Below are positions 15,689-23,623 of a DNA stretch of 32,793 bases, piece by piece. Within the stretch, counting starts at the first letter, position 1. The number at the start of each line of letters is the position of its first letter. Source of the DNA: Thermoguttaceae bacterium (lineage in GTDB: Bacteria > Planctomycetota > Planctomycetia > Pirellulales > Thermoguttaceae); contig JAFTCU010000032.1 of the NCBI GenBank assembly GCA_017454585.1, positions 1 to 32,793 of the forward strand, written 5' to 3'. A model generated the notes under the pieces. It made no database searches and had not been told where the DNA came from. It saw only the letters and a list, made by a program, of their open reading frames with translations. A program made the position numbers and the translations under genes.

Positions 15689-17825
15689 ACTGGCGGAAGT
15701 TCATATCGCACGTCACTCCGCCCGAAGCCGGAAGGTATGAGCAGCGAACGTAATCCGCGACCATACGCTGAGCGCTGAAACGCCACGCCATCGTGCTGAG
15801 CGAGTTCATCATGCGCTCGATCCAGAGGTTCGGCAGGCCGTTCGCATCGCGGTTGTAGTAAAGCGGGATCACTTCGTTTTCCAGAACGCTCATTAATGAT
15901 TTTGCGTCCCGGTCGTCCATGATCTCATCGTTCGAGTGGGAGGTGCCTGTTCCAATCGCAAAACCGTTGGTTCCATCGTAGGCTTCCGCCCACCAGCCGT
16001 CCAGAACTGAGCAATTCAAAACGCCATTCAGAAGGGCCTTCTGGCCGGAGGTTCCCGAGGCTTCCAGTGGCCGGCGCGGGTTGTTGAGCCAAACGTCCAC
16101 GCCCTGAATCAGATGGCGGGCCACGTTAATGTCGTAGTCTTCTACAAAGACGAATTTATTCTTGAAATGCGGGTCTTTGCGCAAGTTCGCGATGCGCTGG
16201 ATGAACTCTTTGCCCGGTTTGTCTGCGGGGTGGGCTTTTCCAGCGAAAACAAACTGGATCGGGCGTTCTGGATCGTCGATCAGTTTAAGAAGCCGTTCCC
16301 AATCACGCAGCAGAAGTGTCGCGCGCTTGTAGGTCGCAAAACGACGGGCGAAACCGATCGTCAGCGCATTCGGATCCATCTGAACACTTTCCGTTTCCCC
16401 GCGGCGTGCGGCCTGACGGGTCACGCGGCGGCTCACGAATTCCATCATCAGCGACTTCAGCGAAACGTGCGTTTCCCAAAGCTCGGCCGGATCGATTTTC
16501 TGAATGTCTTTCCACGGTTCCGCGGTCCAGCTCGAGTCCATCCAGTTCGGGTCGAAGTACCGGTCGAGGAGTTTTTCCATCTGCCACGCCATCCAGCTTT
16601 GTACGTGCACACCGTTCGTGATATGGCCGATCGGGATCTCATTTTCCGGCCGGGCGGGCCAGAGGCTGGACCACATACGGCGCGAAACGATCCCGTGCAG
16701 GCAGCTCACAGCGTTGGCGTGACGGGAAAGTTTCAAACCAAGGACCGTCATACAGAACGATTCATTCTGGTCGTAAACGTTCACACGTCCCATGGCCATC
16801 AGTTGGTGGAAGTCGATGCCCAGCTGGTTCTGAAGAGGTCCCAAATGCTCTCCTACAAGTTCTGGAGAGAATCGGTCGTGTCCTGCGGGGACCGGCGTGT
16901 GAGTCGTGAAGCACGTGGCCTGCGCGATCCGGCGGACCGCTTCGTCGAACGTGATACCGTCTTCTTCCATACTGTAACGCACTGCTTCGAGCGTGGCGAA
17001 CGCGCAGTGGCCCTCATTCAGATGAAAAACGCCGGGGTGGATCCCCAGAGCGTGCAGGGCACGAACGCCGCCGATCCCGACGACCATTTCCTGACGGATA
17101 CGCATCCGGTTGTCACCGCCGTACAGACGCGAGGTCAATCCACGGTCCGACTCGTTGTTTTCCGGAAGATCGCAGTCGAGAAGGTAGAGTGTTACACGGC
17201 CAACCTCCATCTGCCAGACCCGGGCATAAATCGGCTCTTGAGTCGTTTCGATCTTCACGATGAGCGGCTCGCCGTCTTTGAAAACCTGCTTCATGGGAAG
17301 GTTTTCGATATTTGTGCGCAAATATTCTTCTTCCTGCCAGCCTTCGGCATTGAGGTGCTGCTTGAAGTAACCCTGATCGTAAAAAAGACCGACTGCGACA
17401 AGCGGAACACCTAAACCGCTGGCGCTTTTTATGTGGTCGCCAGCCAGAATACCCAGACCACCGGAATAAATCGGAACCGACTCATGAATACCAAATTCCA
17501 GGGAGAAATACGCTACCGGTTTGGAACCCAGTACACCGACATTTTCCGCGGCCCATTGGGGACGTGTCGATACATACTGATTCAGACGGCGATAAGCATA
17601 ATTGATTCGGCTTTCCATCACCATTTCGTTCGCGCGCTGTTCGAGAGTTTCGGGTGTAAATTCCCGCAGAAGCGCGATGGGATTGTGTGCCAGCTCCCGC
17701 CAGCGTTCTGGGGCCAAATCACGGAACATCGCCACGACATCATGATGCCAGCACCACCAAAGATTCTGGGCGATTTCCCAGCACTTGTCGTAAAGGGATT
17801 TTTGACTGGAAGCCAATGTGCTCAT
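15687..17825 (-). CDS. glgP: Alpha-glucan (glycogen) phosphorylase
   Basis: A 712-residue protein of the shorter TIGR02094-type branch of GT35. The N-terminal DUF3417-like part (NLWWCWHHD, residues 21-29) is followed by the conserved VAYFSLEFGIHESVPIYSGG. Further motifs are HLNEGHCAF, TTHTPVPAGHD, NGVHVQSW and FARRFATYKR. Lys596 in EASGTSGQKA is the expected pyridoxal-phosphate lysine. It releases glucose-1-phosphate from storage glucan in the cytoplasm. AGGAG 6 nt before the ATG is one of the best ribosome-binding sites in the window, and TATAAT (minus strand, 17867-17862) gives a likely -10 box with no clear -35. It stands alone: no glycogen synthase or branching enzyme is next to it. Confidence 0.96.
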   Translation of the reverse strand: MSTLASSQKSLYDKCWEIAQNLWWCWHHDVVAMFRDLAPERWRELAHNPIALLREFTPETLEQRANEMVMESRINYAYRRLNQYVSTRPQWAAENVGVLGSKPVAYFSLEFGIHESVPIYSGGLGILAGDHIKSASGLGVPLVAVGLFYDQGYFKQHLNAEGWQEEEYLRTNIENLPMKQVFKDGEPLIVKIETTQEPIYARVWQMEVGRVTLYLLDCDLPENNESDRGLTSRLYGGDNRMRIRQEMVVGIGGVRALHALGIHPGVFHLNEGHCAFATLEAVRYSMEEDGITFDEAVRRIAQATCFTTHTPVPAGHDRFSPELVGEHLGPLQNQLGIDFHQLMAMGRVNVYDQNESFCMTVLGLKLSRHANAVSCLHGIVSRRMWSSLWPARPENEIPIGHITNGVHVQSWMAWQMEKLLDRYFDPNWMDSSWTAEPWKDIQKIDPAELWETHVSLKSLMMEFVSRRVTRQAARRGETESVQMDPNALTIGFARRFATYKRATLLLRDWERLLKLIDDPERPIQFVFAGKAHPADKPGKEFIQRIANLRKDPHFKNKFVFVEDYDINVARHLIQGVDVWLNNPRRPLEASGTSGQKALLNGVLNCSVLDGWWAEAYDGTNGFAIGTGTSHSNDEIMDDRDAKSLMSVLENEVIPLYYNRDANGLPNLWIERMMNSLSTMAWRFSAQRMVADYVRCSYLPASGGVTCDMNFRQ

Positions 17826-17960
17826 GTATTTCTCCTGAATTCAAGATAAGTCCAGCAAATAATTATAAGGAATAATCCAATTTTGCTTTATTTTACACAA
17901 ATTCCAGAAAAAAGCAAGAGACTAAAAGAGGTTTGAAAGAAAAAAAGAAGAAATCCTGAC

Positions 17961-17999
17961 GAAAAAAGGGGGGGGACGACGTTTTCCGCGCCGCCCCCA
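17961..17999 (-). terminator. Intrinsic terminator of the pilin-like gene
   Basis: On the minus strand GGGGGCGGCG, a short loop and CGTCGTCCCCC form a ten-pair stem with one bulge, followed by CCTTTTTTC. It ends transcription of the pilin-like gene before glgP. The rest of the gap (17826-17960) is A/T-rich and should hold the glgP promoter. Confidence 0.65.
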
Positions 18000-18006
18000 A
18001 AAATCC

Positions 18007-18429
18007 TTATTCACCATCAACAGAGGATTGTTTGTGTACCTCCTGAGTCAGACGATGGCCCGTATCCGTTTCCCCATTTTCGTCCGGACGGCTGCGCGTA
18101 ACTTCGCCAGCGACATCCTGGAAGTGCGAAGGAGTGTAAACCCAGACGCCTCCCACGACGTAAGCGTTTGCAGAACCACTGATGTAATCCTCAACGGGAA
18201 ACGTAATCGAGTCGTAAATGGAAGCCTGAAGGGGAACGTTGACCCAGTAAGATTGATCCAGGGAAACCACACCTTCCGAAACATCGCCCAATTCATCAAT
18301 AAGGGCATCACGAACCGCACTAATCCCACCGACGATTCCAATTACGAGGACGGTAATGAGAAGAATCCATTCAAACGTCAAGACGCCATTTTCCTCGCGC
18401 CAAATCCTGCTGTACATGCTCTGTGTCAT
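18007..18429 (-). CDS. Type IVb (Flp-like) pilin family protein
   Basis: 140 residues from ATG 18429; AAGGA lies 8 nt upstream and longer in-frame starts lack a site. The N-terminus is short and polar (MTQSMYSRIWREENG) and is followed by VLTFEWILLITVLVIGIVGGISAVRDAL, a hydrophobic helix with Glu near its start, as in Flp/TadE-type pilins cut by a prepilin peptidase. The remaining ~90 residues are a polar, exported domain with no family I recognise, ending in a charged tail. At 140 residues it is longer than true Flp pilins (~50-70), so a minor pilin or TadE-like pseudopilin is equally possible. No tad assembly genes are nearby. It has its own promoter and terminator. Confidence 0.65.
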   Translation of the reverse strand: MTQSMYSRIWREENGVLTFEWILLITVLVIGIVGGISAVRDALIDELGDVSEGVVSLDQSYWVNVPLQASIYDSITFPVEDYISGSANAYVVGGVWVYTPSHFQDVAGEVTRSRPDENGETDTGHRLTQEVHKQSSVDGE

Positions 18430-18532
18430 TTTGCAATCCTTTCCAAAATGTTGGTTTCTTGCCAGGTTATTGATTTTATATTTGGTTTCAATCTGCGGTT
18501 TTTTCGCTCTCACAGAGTTGAAATGGTTGAAC

Positions 18533-18562
18533 GTTTTAATGGTGTTGCACGAATTGTGTCAA
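18533..18562 (-). promoter_or_regulatory. Likely promoter of the pilin-like gene
   Basis: On the minus strand a perfect TTGACA (18562-18557) is followed after 18 bp by TAAAAC (18538-18533). The leader to the ATG at 18429 would be about 95 nt. Confidence 0.45.
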
Positions 18563-18888
18563 TTGGACGGGTTGCTCCAAAAATTCTTCTCTTGATGGAA
18601 GAAAAAACAAGAGATTTTGCATTCTGCTTATTTTTGGCTCTTTTGTTCTTTATTGTATTTTCGTTAAATTCGTTAAATTTTATCTTTTTTACATCTTTCC
18701 CAGCTAAAAATCAAAAAAATGACACGATTCCGAAACGATGCCCAAGAGGAAAATGTTGATTTTTATAAACATTTGAAGGCTTTGATGGAGTTAATGTTGA
18801 CAAAAAGCAACATTTTCATTTTTAGAGGTAAAATTCGCCTGTACAATCGGCACAATCCCTACAAACAGAATGTTTTTTATTTTCCCTG
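18563..18888. other. A/T-rich divergent intergenic region with a degenerate promoter copy
   Basis: No gene is supported here; the open frames are A/T-driven and low in complexity. At 18797-18836 lies a sequence matching the real promoter at 18889-18921 almost base for base (TTGACRAAAMGCAACATTT ... GAGGTAWAATTC) but with about nine extra bases in the spacer, which would stop it working as a sigma70 promoter. Unusually for this window, no hairpin repeat is present. Confidence 0.6.
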
Positions 18889-18917
18889 TTGACGAAACGC
18901 AACATTTGAGGTATAAT
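18889..18917 (+). promoter_or_regulatory. Sigma70 promoter of the CBM9-like gene
   Basis: TTGACG at 18889-18894, a 17-bp spacer and TATAAT at 18912-18917. Transcription would start near 18924, about 43 nt before the chosen ATG. Confidence 0.8.
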
Positions 18918-18966
18918 TCAGGGATTGAAAGTATTCCCGAAGCATTGTTTTTCCCCTTTTGGTTTC

Positions 18967-19641
18967 ATGATGCAAAAATTCCCCATTCCCGGCAGATTTC
19001 TTTTTCGTATGGAAATTGCCTGTAAATACAAGGATAATCTTGAGAATCTCAATGAACTTCCTGCAGATTACGAGTTTCCTGATTTTGATTCTCTTGAAAT
19101 TTCTGACGGTGATTTGGCCAACACCGCCAAGACCTTCCGGGTTCGCGGCGCCTGGAACGAGAACGGCGTGGCGTTTCAGTTTTTTGTTTCGGGGAAAAGC
19201 AAAGAAATCTGGTGTAATCTCAACCGCCCCGATGAAAGCGATCGTGTGGAGCTGTGGCTCGATACCCGAAATGTTCACGATGTTCACCGTGCCACGCGCT
19301 ACTGTCACCGATTGATTTGCCTTCCGTGCGGTGAAGGGCCAGACGGTGCGGAACCGTCGGTTTTTGCGCTTCCGATCAACCGCGCGAAACAGCTTCCCAA
19401 CGAAATACCAAATGGTTCCATTCAGGCGAAATCGTCCGTTCAGAGAAATTGCTACTCGCTTTTCGTTTACCTCTCAACGGCGGCTTTGACCGGTTTCGAC
19501 CCCGGGGATTTTCAGGACTTGGGAATCAACTGGGCGCTGTTCGACCGGGATTTTCCCGTGAAAACTCTCACGGTCGGTTCCCCGTTCCCGTTCATGGAAG
19601 ACCCTTCCATGTGGTACACACTTCACTTAGTCAGGAGTTAG
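18967..19641 (+). CDS. Protein of unknown function with CBM9/DOMON-like beta-sandwich features
   Basis: 224 residues from ATG 18967; the longer TTG start at 18925 would leave no leader after the promoter. ATG 18970 is equally possible. There is no signal peptide. The middle part (AWNENGVAFQFFV, then ESDRVELWLDTRN at about residues 93-105) resembles family 9 carbohydrate-binding modules and related sugar-binding sandwiches, which have the D-x-V-E-L-W-x-D pattern. Cytoplasmic location makes a polysaccharide-binding role uncertain. It is followed by a thioesterase, a YkgJ protein and a sugar transferase on the same strand. The stop codon TAG lies inside the left arm of the inverted repeat at 19635. 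Confidence 0.7.
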   Translation: MMQKFPIPGRFLFRMEIACKYKDNLENLNELPADYEFPDFDSLEISDGDLANTAKTFRVRGAWNENGVAFQFFVSGKSKEIWCNLNRPDESDRVELWLDTRNVHDVHRATRYCHRLICLPCGEGPDGAEPSVFALPINRAKQLPNEIPNGSIQAKSSVQRNCYSLFVYLSTAALTGFDPGDFQDLGINWALFDRDFPVKTLTVGSPFPFMEDPSMWYTLHLVRS

Positions 19642-19784
19642 GAGTGAGGAGTGAGGAGTGAAAATGGAAGGCGGTAATGGAGGCCGAAGGCCGGAATTAC
19701 GCGTCTTTTCAAGGTTGAAATCTTTCTGAAACCAACATTACGCGCCAGCGCAACTCCTCACTCCTCACTCCTCACTCCTAACTC
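19635..19784. repeat. 26-bp perfect inverted repeat enclosing an R3 element
   Basis: The arms at 19635-19660 and 19759-19784 are perfectly complementary and built from the heptamer AGGAGTG. Inside is an R3 element at 19662-19704 with a GGCC-GAA-GGCC tip, then about 50 bp of other sequence. In RNA it would form a long hairpin. It begins within the last codons of the CBM9-like gene and ends 30 bp before the thioesterase start. Confidence 0.82.
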
Positions 19785-19814
19785 ATTTCAGGTTCCTCGT
19801 TCATAATTGGAAAA

Positions 19815-20219
19815 ATGAAAGATTTTACGATAGATGTTCGGGTTCGTTATACGGAATGTGACCCCATGCGGGTCGTGCATCATTCCCGGTACCTGGTTTA
19901 TTTCGAGATGGCCCGTGTAGAATTGTTCAGGGCAAATGGCGGGGATTTCAACGCGCTGGAAAAGAGCGGTATTTTTTTCGTCGTGGTCCGGCTGGATTGT
20001 CATTACATCAAACCGGCCTTTTATGATGACGTGCTGCAGGTTTCTGTTCACGTGGAAAAAGTCTCGAAAGCGAAAATGGTTCACCATTACGAAATCCGCC
20101 GAAACGGTGAACTGCTGACCGAGGCAAACATTACGCTGGCATTAATTAATAGTGAAGGTTCGGTCATTCCGATTCCAAATGAAATCGAAGAAGGAATTCT
20201 TGGGAAAGAGGCACATTAA
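19815..20219 (+). CDS. Acyl-CoA thioesterase, YbgC/4HBT family
   Basis: A 134-residue hot-dog-fold protein of typical family length. RVRYTECDPMRVVHHSRYLVYFEMAR contains the YbgC/FadM active-site region, written here in part: Asp16 is the likely catalytic residue, followed by VVHH. Reaction: hydrolysis of acyl-CoA (or 4-hydroxybenzoyl-CoA-like) thioesters in the cytoplasm. The stop TAA overlaps the next ATG (TAATG), so it is translationally coupled to the YkgJ gene. No tol-pal genes are near, unlike classical ybgC. The ribosome-binding site is weak (GGA). Confidence 0.88.
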   Translation: MKDFTIDVRVRYTECDPMRVVHHSRYLVYFEMARVELFRANGGDFNALEKSGIFFVVVRLDCHYIKPAFYDDVLQVSVHVEKVSKAKMVHHYEIRRNGELLTEANITLALINSEGSVIPIPNEIEEGILGKEAH

Positions 20220-20659
20220 TGGCTGCTCAAAAAAAGAAACCTCGTCGTGAGGACGTGAAAGACCTGGATACACTGTGCGAGTACTGTTCCGGAAAGTGCT
20301 GCCGGTACTTCGCAATGGAAATCGACGAACCGATCGATTGGGAAGACTTCGACCGCCTGCGCTGGTTCGTCCTGCACGAATATGCCACTCTTTTTACCGA
20401 AGACGAGCACTGGTTCCTGCTGGTTCAGACGAAATGCCGGAAACTGGACGAGAATAATCGCTGTACCGATTATGAAAACCGCCCGAACATTTGCCGCGAA
20501 TACACGACGGCCCGATGCGAATATGAGGATCATTGGGTTTACGACCGTTATTTCGAAACGCCTGAGCAAATCGCAGAGTACGCCGAGGCAGTTCTTGGCC
20601 CTCGGGAAGGGGATGATATTCGAACAAAAAGGGGAATTGGGGAAGTCTGTAACGGTTGA
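20219..20659 (+). CDS. YkgJ-family cysteine cluster protein
   Basis: A 146-residue protein with the YkgJ/CxxCxxxCC pattern (PF03692): CEYCSGKCC provides Cys20, 23, 27 and 28; further Cys are 73, 82, 92 (RPNICREY) and 100. The family is thought to bind zinc or an iron-sulfur cluster and has no firmly known reaction. Its start overlaps the thioesterase stop by one base, indicating coupling. The N-terminal ten residues are Lys/Arg-rich. A run of T/A bases follows the gene (20690-20730), but no convincing terminator hairpin is seen before the palindrome at 20731. Confidence 0.87.
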   Translation: MAAQKKKPRREDVKDLDTLCEYCSGKCCRYFAMEIDEPIDWEDFDRLRWFVLHEYATLFTEDEHWFLLVQTKCRKLDENNRCTDYENRPNICREYTTARCEYEDHWVYDRYFETPEQIAEYAEAVLGPREGDDIRTKRGIGEVCNG

Positions 20660-20730
20660 GAAAAGAATTTTCTGTTTCAAAAACTGGTTTTTTTAAAAAT
20701 TTTTTACTATTTTATAAAATATTTCCTTTT

Positions 20731-20773
20731 TTCGGCAAAATTTAGCCGAATTATTTTAAAATCAGCGTATAAT
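20731..20773 (+). promoter_or_regulatory. 20-bp near-perfect palindrome plus -10 box upstream of the sugar transferase
   Basis: TTCGGCAAAA/TTTAGCCGAA at 20731-20750 is a palindrome with one mismatched pair. TATAAT lies at 20768-20773, about 60 nt before the ATG at 20834. No good -35 box is seen; the palindrome occupies its expected place, so an activator or repressor site is plausible. A hairpin terminator is less likely because no T tract follows directly. Confidence 0.5.
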
Positions 20774-20833
20774 GTATAAAAACATACGTTTGCTTTAAAG
20801 GGATTAATTTGCTTTTCCGTCAAAAATAGTATT

Positions 20834-21670
20834 ATGTCCACAGCTTTGACAAATATAAAAACCAGTTCCGTTTCTTCGATTACTGAAGATTTTCGTGAAG
20901 AAACGATCCTTTCCACAGACGAAATGCCCGTGGAAGTCGAGGTGATCGAGCCTTCAGCATACTTCGTCTGGCGGTTCTGGTTTGACCGTTTTGTGGCTTT
21001 GATTTTATTGATTCCCGGTTTGCCGATCATGTTCGCGGTCTCGATTTTGCTTTTCCTGACCTCGGATGGACCGATTTTGTACAAGCAGCGCCGTGTGGGG
21101 AAGAACGGGAAGATTTTCACCCTGATGAAATTTCGTTCGATGATCCCCGACGCCGAGAAGAAAACCGGTCCGGTCTGGACGAGCGTCAACGACCCTCGAA
21201 TCACGAAACTGGGCAAGCTCCTCCGCGCCTCGCATCTGGATGAGCTTCCGCAGATTTTCAACGTTTTGAAGGGTGATATGCTCCTCATCGGCCCACGCCC
21301 GGAACGTCCGGAATTCACGTGCCACCTTTCCAAAGCGATTCCCGGTTACGACAATCGCTCGCTGATCCCGCCGGGAGTGACTGGCTTGGCCCAGATCAAC
21401 CTTCCGCCGGATACGGACCTGGAAAGCGTCCGCCGCAAGGTGACGCTCGATCTGGAATACATCAAAACCGGGTCGTTCAAGCTGGACGTTCAGATTTTTG
21501 TCACGACTTTTCTGCGTCTGCTACTGCTGCCTGGCGAGTTCTGCAAGAAAGTTACGGGCATTCACCGCGATGTGACGGTTCCGGATTATATGTACCGCCA
21601 CGTGGAAGACCAGTCGATGTTCCAGACCTACACGGACAAAGAAAAAGGCGAGACCAAAGAAGAAGCGTGA
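20834..21670 (+). CDS. Bacterial sugar-phosphate transferase (undecaprenyl-phosphate acceptor)
   Basis: A 278-residue protein of PF02397, the monotopic phosphoglycosyl transferases that start exopolysaccharide or O-antigen units by moving a sugar-1-phosphate onto undecaprenyl phosphate. A single membrane-entering segment (residues ~52-76) is followed by KQRRVGKNGKIFTLMKFRSM, the catalytic LDELPQ with Asp136-Glu137, IGPRPERPEF and PPGVTGLAQIN. The first 40 residues are acidic and unlike the short PglC form, yet the four-helix N-terminal part of WcaJ types is missing. No glycosyltransferase cluster lies around it. No Shine-Dalgarno sequence is visible. Confidence 0.93.
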   Translation: MSTALTNIKTSSVSSITEDFREETILSTDEMPVEVEVIEPSAYFVWRFWFDRFVALILLIPGLPIMFAVSILLFLTSDGPILYKQRRVGKNGKIFTLMKFRSMIPDAEKKTGPVWTSVNDPRITKLGKLLRASHLDELPQIFNVLKGDMLLIGPRPERPEFTCHLSKAIPGYDNRSLIPPGVTGLAQINLPPDTDLESVRRKVTLDLEYIKTGSFKLDVQIFVTTFLRLLLLPGEFCKKVTGIHRDVTVPDYMYRHVEDQSMFQTYTDKEKGETKEEA

Positions 21671-21708
21671 GGCTTTACTTTTTCTTCACGCAGGAAATAC
21701 AAAATCAC

Positions 21709-21737
21709 GGGACGGGTGGAACGCTCGTCCTTTTTTC
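21709..21737 (+). terminator. Intrinsic terminator of the sugar transferase gene
   Basis: GGACGGG, a seven-base loop and CTCGTCC form a seven-pair stem (one G-T pair), followed by TTTTTT at 21731-21736. It lies 40 bp after the stop codon. Confidence 0.72.
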
Positions 21738-21825
21738 ATTCCATTCTTTTAATTCTTTCCACCTCCCCCCTTTTATTTCCCCTCCGAATCGGATAAAATG
21801 AAAAATCATTTGCTTTGAGAGTCAG

Positions 21826-21958
21826 TCCCCATTTAAGCCTCCCCTGCAAGGGGAGGTGGCGCGTAGCGCCGGAGGGGTTCCGATGCGGGAGAAAGTCCGT
21901 CTTTGGCCGGACCCCTCCACCACCAGCGGTGGTCCCCCTCCCCTTTCAGGGGAGGCTA
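21826..21958. repeat. R1 element, copy d, with a different right tip
   Basis: The left half matches R1 (CCTCCCC-TGCAA-GGGGAGG, GGCGC-GTA-GCGCC tip). The right half carries a new tip, CCACC-A-GCGGTGG type, and ends in CCTCCCC-TTTCA-GGGGAGG. With the terminator at 21709 it accounts for the 337-bp gap 21671-22007; the T/C-rich stretch 21738-21825 shows nothing further. Confidence 0.8.
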
Positions 21959-22007
21959 CTCGTATTTTCCCTCAATCCTTTTTTCAATTCAAAGAACAGA
22001 ACATTTT

Positions 22008-23414
22008 ATGAAAACCAACCGCCGTATATTCCTGAAAACCGCCGTACTTCTTGGCGCTTCCCTCGCTTTCACTGTTCCCGTTCTGGCCGAAGAAGCCGTT
22101 CAGCCGGATGATCCCATCCCGGCGGAATACCAGGCGCTCTGGAATGACGAGGTAAACGCCGAGATCGACGCGCGAATCGAGAAATACCGCAAAGCCGACG
22201 CCGAATTCACGCTTGAAAACGCCGCAGGCTGCGAGATCTCCGTGACGCAGAAAACGCACGATTTCCTGTTCGGCGCGCATCTTTTCAACTTCGACCAGCT
22301 CGGCTCCGATGACCTGAACGCGAAGTACAAATCGTACTACGGCCGCGAGAGTCTTTTCAACGCCGCCACGCTGCCGTTCTACTGGTCCGAAATGGAACTG
22401 GAGGAGGGAAAAGTCCGGCTTCACGCCGAGTACCGTGATTCTGCCGCCTACTGGAACCAGGTCGCCGAGCCGGGGAAGGAACTGCACTGGCGCCGACCGT
22501 GCCCAGAACCGATCATCGGGTTCTGCGAGAAAAACGGGATCTCGATGCACGGCCACCCGATCATTTACTGCCCGTTCATGCCGAAGTGGCTTAAAGCGCG
22601 GGTGAAGCCTGAGTACAAGGAGGAACTCTGGAAGCTCTTTAAAGCGCACATTGAACTTTACATCTCGGAGTATGGCGGCCGGCTGGAAAGCTGGGACGTG
22701 GTGAACGAGTCGGTCAACGTGGCGCCGGGAAAAGAGCGTCACGCCAATATGCCGGACGATTACACGTTCCGGAGTTGGGAGGTCGCGCAGAGCGGTTTCC
22801 CAAAAGAGGTGAAACTCTGCATTAACGACTCGTGGCGGGCGGTCTATCCGCCATTCATTAAAAGCTTGATCGACCGCGGCGCGAAAATTGACGTGGTGGG
22901 GCTTCAAATGCACATTTTCGGCTCGGCCCCCATGGAGAAAATCGCCCGTGGGGAGGATTGCATTACGAACGGAACGTCATGGAAACCGCGTGACGTGGAA
23001 GCGTACCTGCGCGAGCTGGACCTTCTGGGCCGGCCGATCCACCTGAGCGAGATTACGATCCCGGCCCCGGGAAATGACGCGCGGGCTTTGGCGATCCAGG
23101 CCCGGGTCACCCGCGACATGTACCGGCTTTGGTTCTCGTGGCCGAGCATTTACCGCATTACGTGGTGGAACGTCGTGGATGACTGCGGTTACAGAGGCGA
23201 ACCGACGGTTTCGGGCCTCTTTACCCGTCAGATGGAGCCCAAGCCGGTTTACTACGCGATGGATCAGTTGATCAATCACGACTGGAAAACGAACCTGACG
23301 CTCAAGGCCGACGAGACCGGAAAGATCGTATTCCGCGGCTTCAAGGGCGAGTATGAGCTGAGCTGGACTGGCCCCGACGGGAAAACGTACACGAAACGAG
23401 TCCAGGTGCATTAA
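22008..23414 (+). CDS. GH10 family endo-beta-1,4-xylanase-like enzyme, Tat-exported
   Basis: 468 residues from ATG 22008; the frame is open further upstream only through repeat R1d. The leader NRRIFLK followed by a hydrophobic segment and VLAEE is a Tat signal peptide. After a short beta-rich lead (residues 63-95) the barrel shows HGHPI (181-185), SWDVVNES with acid/base Glu234, VGLQMHIFG and IHLSEITIP with nucleophile Glu348, all in GH10 positions. The motif SEITI replaces the more common TELDI, so it belongs to a divergent branch. Role: cutting xylan-type backbones outside the cytoplasm. It is followed by a GH5 gene with the same leader. Confidence 0.9.
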   Translation: MKTNRRIFLKTAVLLGASLAFTVPVLAEEAVQPDDPIPAEYQALWNDEVNAEIDARIEKYRKADAEFTLENAAGCEISVTQKTHDFLFGAHLFNFDQLGSDDLNAKYKSYYGRESLFNAATLPFYWSEMELEEGKVRLHAEYRDSAAYWNQVAEPGKELHWRRPCPEPIIGFCEKNGISMHGHPIIYCPFMPKWLKARVKPEYKEELWKLFKAHIELYISEYGGRLESWDVVNESVNVAPGKERHANMPDDYTFRSWEVAQSGFPKEVKLCINDSWRAVYPPFIKSLIDRGAKIDVVGLQMHIFGSAPMEKIARGEDCITNGTSWKPRDVEAYLRELDLLGRPIHLSEITIPAPGNDARALAIQARVTRDMYRLWFSWPSIYRITWWNVVDDCGYRGEPTVSGLFTRQMEPKPVYYAMDQLINHDWKTNLTLKADETGKIVFRGFKGEYELSWTGPDGKTYTKRVQVH

Positions 23415-23415
23415 T

Positions 23416-23531
23416 TTAGCCTCCCTTTTTGAGGGGGGTGGCACGTAGTGCCGGGGGGAGTCATTCGGCGCGTTGTGCAACTCCCCCAGTCTCGCTTCGC
23501 GAGCCAGCCCCCTCAAGGAAGGGCCTTTAAA
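23416..23531. repeat. R2 element, copy b
   Basis: Same plan as R2a: CCTCCCTTTTTGAGGGGGG, a GGCAC-GTA-GTGCC tip and CCGGGGGGAG, then CTCCCCCAG with a CTCGC-TTC-GCGAG tip and a right end in CTTTAA. The GGCAC/GTGCC tip differs from GGCGC/GCGCC of R1 by a paired change. It lies directly after the GH10 stop codon. Confidence 0.78.
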
Positions 23532-23554
23532 CGACGCTGGAAGCGTCGTCCCCG
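23531..23554 (+). repeat. R4 hairpin
   Basis: ACGACGCTGGAAGCGTCGT followed by CCCCG, abutting R2b. The remaining 69 bp before the next gene hold a GC-rich GCGGCGCACGCCGC stem and no more. Confidence 0.7.
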
Positions 23555-23623
23555 TAATTCCGCATTAAAAGCGGCGCACGCCGCGCCGTCCCCCAACCTT
23601 TTTTTCACTTCAAGGAACTTTTT

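Noticed and set aside
18028..18759. Plus-strand frame over the pilin-like gene and the A/T-rich gap
   Set aside because: Its second half is Phe/Ser/Asn-rich sequence from A/T bias, and its first half opposes a gene with a clear pilin helix, ribosome-binding site and terminator.
20660..20730. Intrinsic terminator directly after the YkgJ gene
   Set aside because: The stretch is A/T-rich with T runs but only short A/T stems, too weak to call.
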